A DNA stretch of 64,000 nucleotides from Artemia franciscana (Eukaryota; Arthropoda; Branchiopoda; Anostraca; Artemiidae): assembly GCF_032884065.1 (NCBI RefSeq), contig NW_027062769.1, positions 62,001 through 126,000 of the forward strand, given 5' to 3'. Positions 59,266 through 64,000 of the stretch are shown here, piece after piece. A model generated the notes under the pieces. The model had not been told where the DNA came from. It was given only the letters and a program-made list of their open reading frames with translations, and made no database searches. The position numbers and the translations under genes were made by a program. Numbering within the stretch: the first letter of the stretch is position 1; every line of letters starts with the position of its first letter.

Positions 59266-60674
59266 CTTGTTTTATTTAATTTCTGGACGTTTTTGAATCA
59301 ATGCATGTTTTGATTTTGGCTCTCCGCAGAGGAATAATTAAAACAAAATTTGCATTTTTTTTTTTTTGGCTAAATGGCTTTCTCATAATTTTGATCGAAT
59401 GATTTTGAGAAAATAAGAGCGGGAGAGGAAGCCTAGTTGCCCTCCGATTTTTTGGTTAATTAAAAAGGCAACTAGAATTTTTTTTATTAGTAAAAGATTT
59501 ACGTAACTTATAAATTAGCTTACGTAAAGAACTTTTGTATTCTCATATTTTTATTACATATATGAGGGGGTTTGCCCCCTTGTCAGATCCTCGCTCTTTA
59601 CACTAAAGCTTAAATTTTGTCCCAATTCATTAAGAATGACCCCAGAATCACAAAAGCCGTAGAATAAATAGTTGAAATTACTAAAAATACTTTAGCGTAA
59701 AGAGTGAGGTATTAGGAGGAGGTGAGCCCCTCAAATGGTTAATAATTTCTGTTTGTTTTAAGTTTTAATGCTGCTCCTTACTTCCAGCTGAAAGAACTTT
59801 TTCATATTTATTTTTTCATTGTTTTTTTTAAATAATGCTAGTAAATCCTGCGCTCCCTTCATGGAGATTTTCTTCCCCCATGACAAACTATCGATGGAAA
59901 GTTCCCCCAGCATATTCCCCTCTTCTCAACCCCTCCCCCAACCAAAAAAAATCCTCCTGAAAACGCCTGTACACTTCCCAATAACCATTACTATATGTAA
60001 GCACTGGTCAAAGTTTGTAACTTGTTGCCCCTCCCACGGGGACTGTGGGGGAGTAAGTCGTCCCTAAAGACATAGTTATAAGGTTTTTCGACTACGCTGA
60101 ATAAAATGGCTATCTCAGAATTTTGATCTGTTGACTTTGGTAAAATAATTAGCGTGGGAGGGGGCCTAGGTGCCCTCCAATTTTTTGGTCACTTAAAAAG
60201 GGCACTAGAACTTTTCATTTCCGTTAGAATAAGCCCTCTTGCAACATTCTAGGACAACTGGGTCGATACGATCACCCCTGGGAAAAAAAAAACAAAAAAA
60301 CAAAAAAACAAATAAACACGCATCCGTGATCTGCCTTCTGGCAAAAAATACAAAATTCCACATTTTTGTAGATAGGAGCTTGAAACTTCTACCGTAGGGT
60401 TCTCTGATACGCTGAATCTGATGGTGTGATTTTCGTCAAGATTCTATGACTTCTAGGGGGCGTTTCCCCCTATTTTCTAAAATAACGCAAATTTTCTCAG
60501 GCTCGTAACTTTTGATGGGTAAGACTAAACTTGATGAAACTTATATATTTAAAATCAGCTTTAAAATGCGATTCTTTTGATGTATGTATTGGTATCAAAA
60601 TTCCATTTTTTAGAGTTTTGGTTACTATTGAACCGGGTCGCTCCTTACTACAGTTCGTTACCACGAACTGTTTG
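59266..60674 (+). mobile_element. Family-E repeat, right part of the composite insertion
   Basis: Carries the family order: GATTTTGGCTCTCCGCAGAG, the AGCGTAAAGAGTGAGGTAT motif (about 59694), CACTTCCCAATAACCATTAC, GGGCACTAGAACTTTTCATT, GCTCGTAACTTTTGATGGGT, and the 3' hairpin ACAGTTCGTTACCACGAACT then GTTTGA. Immediately after comes satellite (TACATTCCGATAGC). Confidence 0.88.
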
Positions 60675-63293
60675 ATACATTCCGATAGCTCTATCGGAAT
60701 GTTCTCAAATTTTGAGAACAAAATGACCACTTTACAGCTGTATATCTATAAAAAAGAAGCTATTTTCCTAGTTTCATAGTTTTATACATTCCGATAACTC
60801 TATCGGAATGTTCTCAAATTTTGAGAACAAAATGACCACTTTACAGCTGTATATCTATAAAAAAGAAGCTATTTTCCTAGTTTCATAGTTTTAGACATTC
60901 CGATAACTCTATCGGGATGTTCTCAAATTTTGAGAACAAAATGACCACTGTATAGTTGTATATCTATAAAAAAGAAGCTATTTTCCTAGTTTCATAGTTT
61001 TATACATTCCGATAACTCTATCGGAATTTTCTCAAATTTTGAGAACAAATGACAACTTTACAGTTGTATATCTATAAAAAAGAAGCTCTTTTCCTAGTTT
61101 CATAGTTTTATACATTCAGATAACTCTATCGGAATGTCCTCAAATTTTGAGAACAAAATAACCACTGTATAGTTTTATGTCTATAAAAAAGAAGTTATTT
61201 AGGAAAATAAGTTGTACATCTATAAAAAAAAGCTATTTTTCTAGTTTCATAGTTTTATATATTCCGATAACATTATCAAATGTTTTCAAGTTTTTAGAAC
61301 AAAATGGTCACTGTACAGTTGTATATCTGTAAAAAAGAAGCTATTTTCCTAGTTTCATAGTTTTATACATTCCGATAACTCTATCGAAATTTTCTGAAGT
61401 TTTCAGAACAAAATGGTCACTGTACAGTTGTATATCTATAAAAAAGAAGCTATTTCCCTAGTTTCATAGTTTTATACATTCTAATAACTCTATCGAAATG
61501 TTTTCAAGTTTTTAGAACAAAATGCTCACTGTACAGTTGTATATCTATAAAAAAAAGCTATTTTTCTAGTTTCATAGTTTTATACATTCCGATAACTCAA
61601 TCGAAATGTTTTCAAGTTTTTAGAACAAAATGCTCACTGTACAGTTGTAGATCTGTAAAAAAGAAGCATTTTTTTCTAGTTTCCTAGTTTTATACATTCT
61701 GAAAACTCTATCGAAATGTTATCCAATTTTTAGAACAAAATGGTCACTGTAAAGATGTATATCTATAAGAAAGAGGCTATTTTCCTAGTTTCATAGTTTC
61801 ATACATTCTGATAACTCTATCAAAACGTTTTCAAATTTTTTGAACAAAATGGTCACTGTACAGTTGATATATCTACAAAAAAAGAAGCTATTTTCCTAGC
61901 TTCGTAGTTTTATACAATCCGATAACTCTATCGAAATGTCCTCAAATTTTGAGAACAAAATGACCAATGTACAGTTGTATATCTATAAAAAAAGAAGCTA
62001 TTTTCCTATATTTTCCTATTTGAGAACAAAATGACCATTTTCTTATATTTATAAGAAAAGAAGCTCTTTTCCTATTTTCATAGTTTAATACATTCCGATA
62101 ACTCTATCAGCATTTTCTCAAATTTTGAGAACAAATGACCACTTTACAGTTGTATATCTACAAAAAAGAAGCTATTTTCCTAGTTTCATAGTTTTATACA
62201 TTCCGATAACTCTATCGAAATGTTCTGAAGTTTTCAGAACAAAATGGTCACTGTACAGTTGTATATCTATAAGAAAAAGCTATTTTACTAGTTTCATAGT
62301 TTTATACATTCCGATAACTCTATCAGAATTTTCTCAAATTTTGAGAACAAATGACCACTTTACAGTTGTATATCTATAAAAAAGAAGCTATTTTCCTAGT
62401 TTCATAGTTTTATACATTCCGATAACTCTATCGAAATGTTCTGAAGTTTTCAGAACAAAATGGTCACTGTACAGTTGTATATCTATAAGAAAAAGCTATT
62501 TTACTAGTTTCATAGTTTTATACATTCTGATAACTCTATCGAAATGTTTCTAAGACAAAATGGTCACTGTAAAGTTGTATATCTATAAAAAAAGCTATTT
62601 TTCTAGTTTCATAGTTTTATACATTCCCATAACTCTATCAAAATGTTTTCAAGTTTTGGAACAAAATGCTCAATGTACAGTTGTATATCTGTAAAAAACA
62701 AGCTTATTTTTCTAGTTTTCTAGTTTCATACATTCTAAAAACTCTATCGAAATGTTATCAAATTTAAAAACAAAATGGTCACTGTAAAGTTGTATATCTA
62801 TAAGAAAGAGGCTATTTTCCTAGTTTCATAGTTTCATACATTCTGATAACTCTATCAAAACGTTTTCAAATTTTTTGAACAAAATTGTCACTGTACAGTT
62901 GATATATCTACAAAAAAGAAGCTATTTTCCCAGCTTCGTAGTCTTATAAATTCCGATGACTCTATCGAAATGTCCTCAAATTTTGAGACCAAAATGACCA
63001 ATGTAGAGTTGTATATTTATAAAAAAGAAGCTTTTTTTCTAGTTTCATAGTTCTATACATTCTGAAAACTCTATCGAAATGTTATCAAATTTTGAGAACC
63101 AAATGGTCACTGTAGAGTTGCATATCTATAAAAAAGAAGCTATTTTTCTAGTTATATAGTATTATACATTACGATAACTCAATCGGAATGTTCTCAAATT
63201 TTGAGAACAAAATGACCACTGTACAGTTGTATGTCTACAAAAAGAAGCTATTTTCCTAGTTTCATAGTTTTATACATTCCGATATCTCTATCG
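60675..63293. repeat. ~108-bp satellite, right block (about 24 units)
   Basis: Continues the array at 55200-57021 in the same orientation and phase: the left block stops at CATAGTTTTAT and this block resumes at TACATTCCGATA. Units with Cs in ATGACCACT and with Gs in ATGGTCACT are interspersed. The last unit ends at ATCTCTATCGGTAAATAAG. Confidence 0.95.
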
Positions 63294-63600
63294 GTAAATA
63301 AGTATATCCTAAATAAGTAAATAAGTTTTATCCCCAAAGCATTACTAATGAGTGAAGATTCTTCAAAAAGTATCGTATGGGAGTGATTATTAAAAATATT
63401 GGAACCTAAAGCGGAATAAAAGGAGTTATTAGGGCTATTTGAAGTTAATGCCTTGTCTATCTCTTTTTAATGCTGGTTTAGCCGTTTTTGTAGATTCTGA
63501 TGGGTCCCGCCAACAAGATGGTTTCCACAGTCGCAAGGTATTTGATAGACCCCTCTGGCGAGCAACTGGGGTTTTTTCTTTACCAGAATTTAATACATTA
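63294..63600. other. Flank of the satellite, no gene recognised
   Basis: AT-rich sequence; the open plus-strand frame 63439-63783 mostly mirrors the minus-strand transposase-like frame below. Confidence 0.45.
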
Positions 63601-63925
63601 TTGATTTCAAAAATTATTAAAGTTTCTCATTTCGAGCTTTTTTCTCCACATCGAGTCTGTAGTAATTTTTCTCATATCTATCTTTTCAGAGTCACTAAAA
63701 GCATGTGGCAGTTTGCGCCACTGGGAGTCAATATCTGTGAGTCTTTGCATGATACTTGGAAATCGGTTCACTACGACACCTAGTGACGGAATACTGGTTC
63801 TTTCAGTTCCCAGGGCCATCTTGGGATTAACAAACTGAAGGGACTTCAAAAAAGGATTACCGTGCGGGAAGCGCTTGAGCGTCTGTGTCGCTGCGGTAAT
63901 GTAGAAACCTAAACACCTAAACGCT
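63600..63925 (-). pseudogene. hAT-like transposase fragment
   Basis: Minus-strand open stretch: FYITAATQTLKRFPHGN, FLKSLQFVNPKMALG, VVVNRFPSIMQRLTDIDSQW, RKLPHAFSDSEK and DSMWRKKLEMRNFNNF. The succession ITAA..L..RFP..NP.LK.L.F.NP..A, then F...+..LD.QWR.LP, resembles the C-terminal region of hAT/ZBED-like transposase-derived proteins of invertebrates. No catalytic residue can be placed in such a short piece. It may be the edge of a larger element to the left (minus direction lost) or part of a domesticated gene. Confidence 0.45.
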
Positions 63926-64000
63926 GTGTAGAAAGTTTTACTTTATTTTGGTCGAAAATTTATAACCATCTTAATTGATAACCATAACCATCTTAAATTG

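Noticed and set aside
55200-63293. CRISPR-like array
   Set aside because: Units are full-length tandem copies without unique spacers and the setting is eukaryotic.
63439-63783. Plus-strand 114-codon frame
   Set aside because: Overlaps the minus-strand transposase-like frame that has recognisable motifs; no support for the plus frame.

Overview
This is a eukaryotic, AT-rich, repeat-dominated window. Most of it is transposable elements, satellites and microsatellites, with a few decayed host genes. The best clue to the organism lies at 53.0-55.2 kb, where a degenerate histone H1 gene, a 5S rRNA copy and a truncated histone H2A gene (with its 3' histone stem-loop) sit together. Histone-5S linkage is known from the brine shrimp Artemia and some other crustaceans. 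The 5S copy also resembles the Artemia 5S as I remember it. I infer a crustacean, most likely Artemia, but no search was run.

Layout: 1-0.89 kb is a 99-bp satellite. 0.9-16.5 kb is bounded by a ~3.0 kb inverted repeat (arms 895-3920 and 13515-16520). Its spacer holds one non-LTR retrotransposon (LINE-A, + strand) nested in an older one (LINE-B, - strand). 16.6-17.6 kb is a Penelope-like element with degenerate hammerhead ribozyme motifs. 19.3-33.7 kb (- strand) is an intron-containing, damaged gene of the mitochondrial carrier homolog (MTCH1/2) family. Its introns hold long (TA)n tracts, LINE fragments, minisatellites and other repeats. A 634-bp Mutator-like MITE sits in its 3' flank. 33.8-37.9 kb is a run of non-coding repeats (called family E here) with a foldback element.

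38-43.5 kb holds a LINE fragment, a second copy of the MTCH 3' flank and a rearranged Ty3/Gypsy relic. At 43.5-46.8 kb an RTE-type LINE, framed by a 9-bp target-site duplication, is inserted at the stop codon of an LRAT-domain (PLAAT/HRASLS-like) gene on the - strand. That gene has a TATA box and a GATA palindrome upstream. 49.2-51 kb is another family-E copy with its foldback element, and 51-52 kb is a degenerate tandem repeat.

After the histone/5S remnant, 55.2-63.3 kb is a ~108-bp satellite with internal dyads, interrupted at 57.02-60.67 kb by a composite family-E insertion. The window ends with a fragment resembling a hAT transposase.

No operon-like or clearly functional multi-gene system is present. 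The reading frames carry many small indels and stops. I cannot tell true decay from assembly error for the host genes, and I flag this where it matters. The most informative signals are structural: ribozyme remnants, foldback arms that co-vary between copies, an empty-site-supported MITE, the LINE at a stop codon, and the histone/5S relic cut by satellite.
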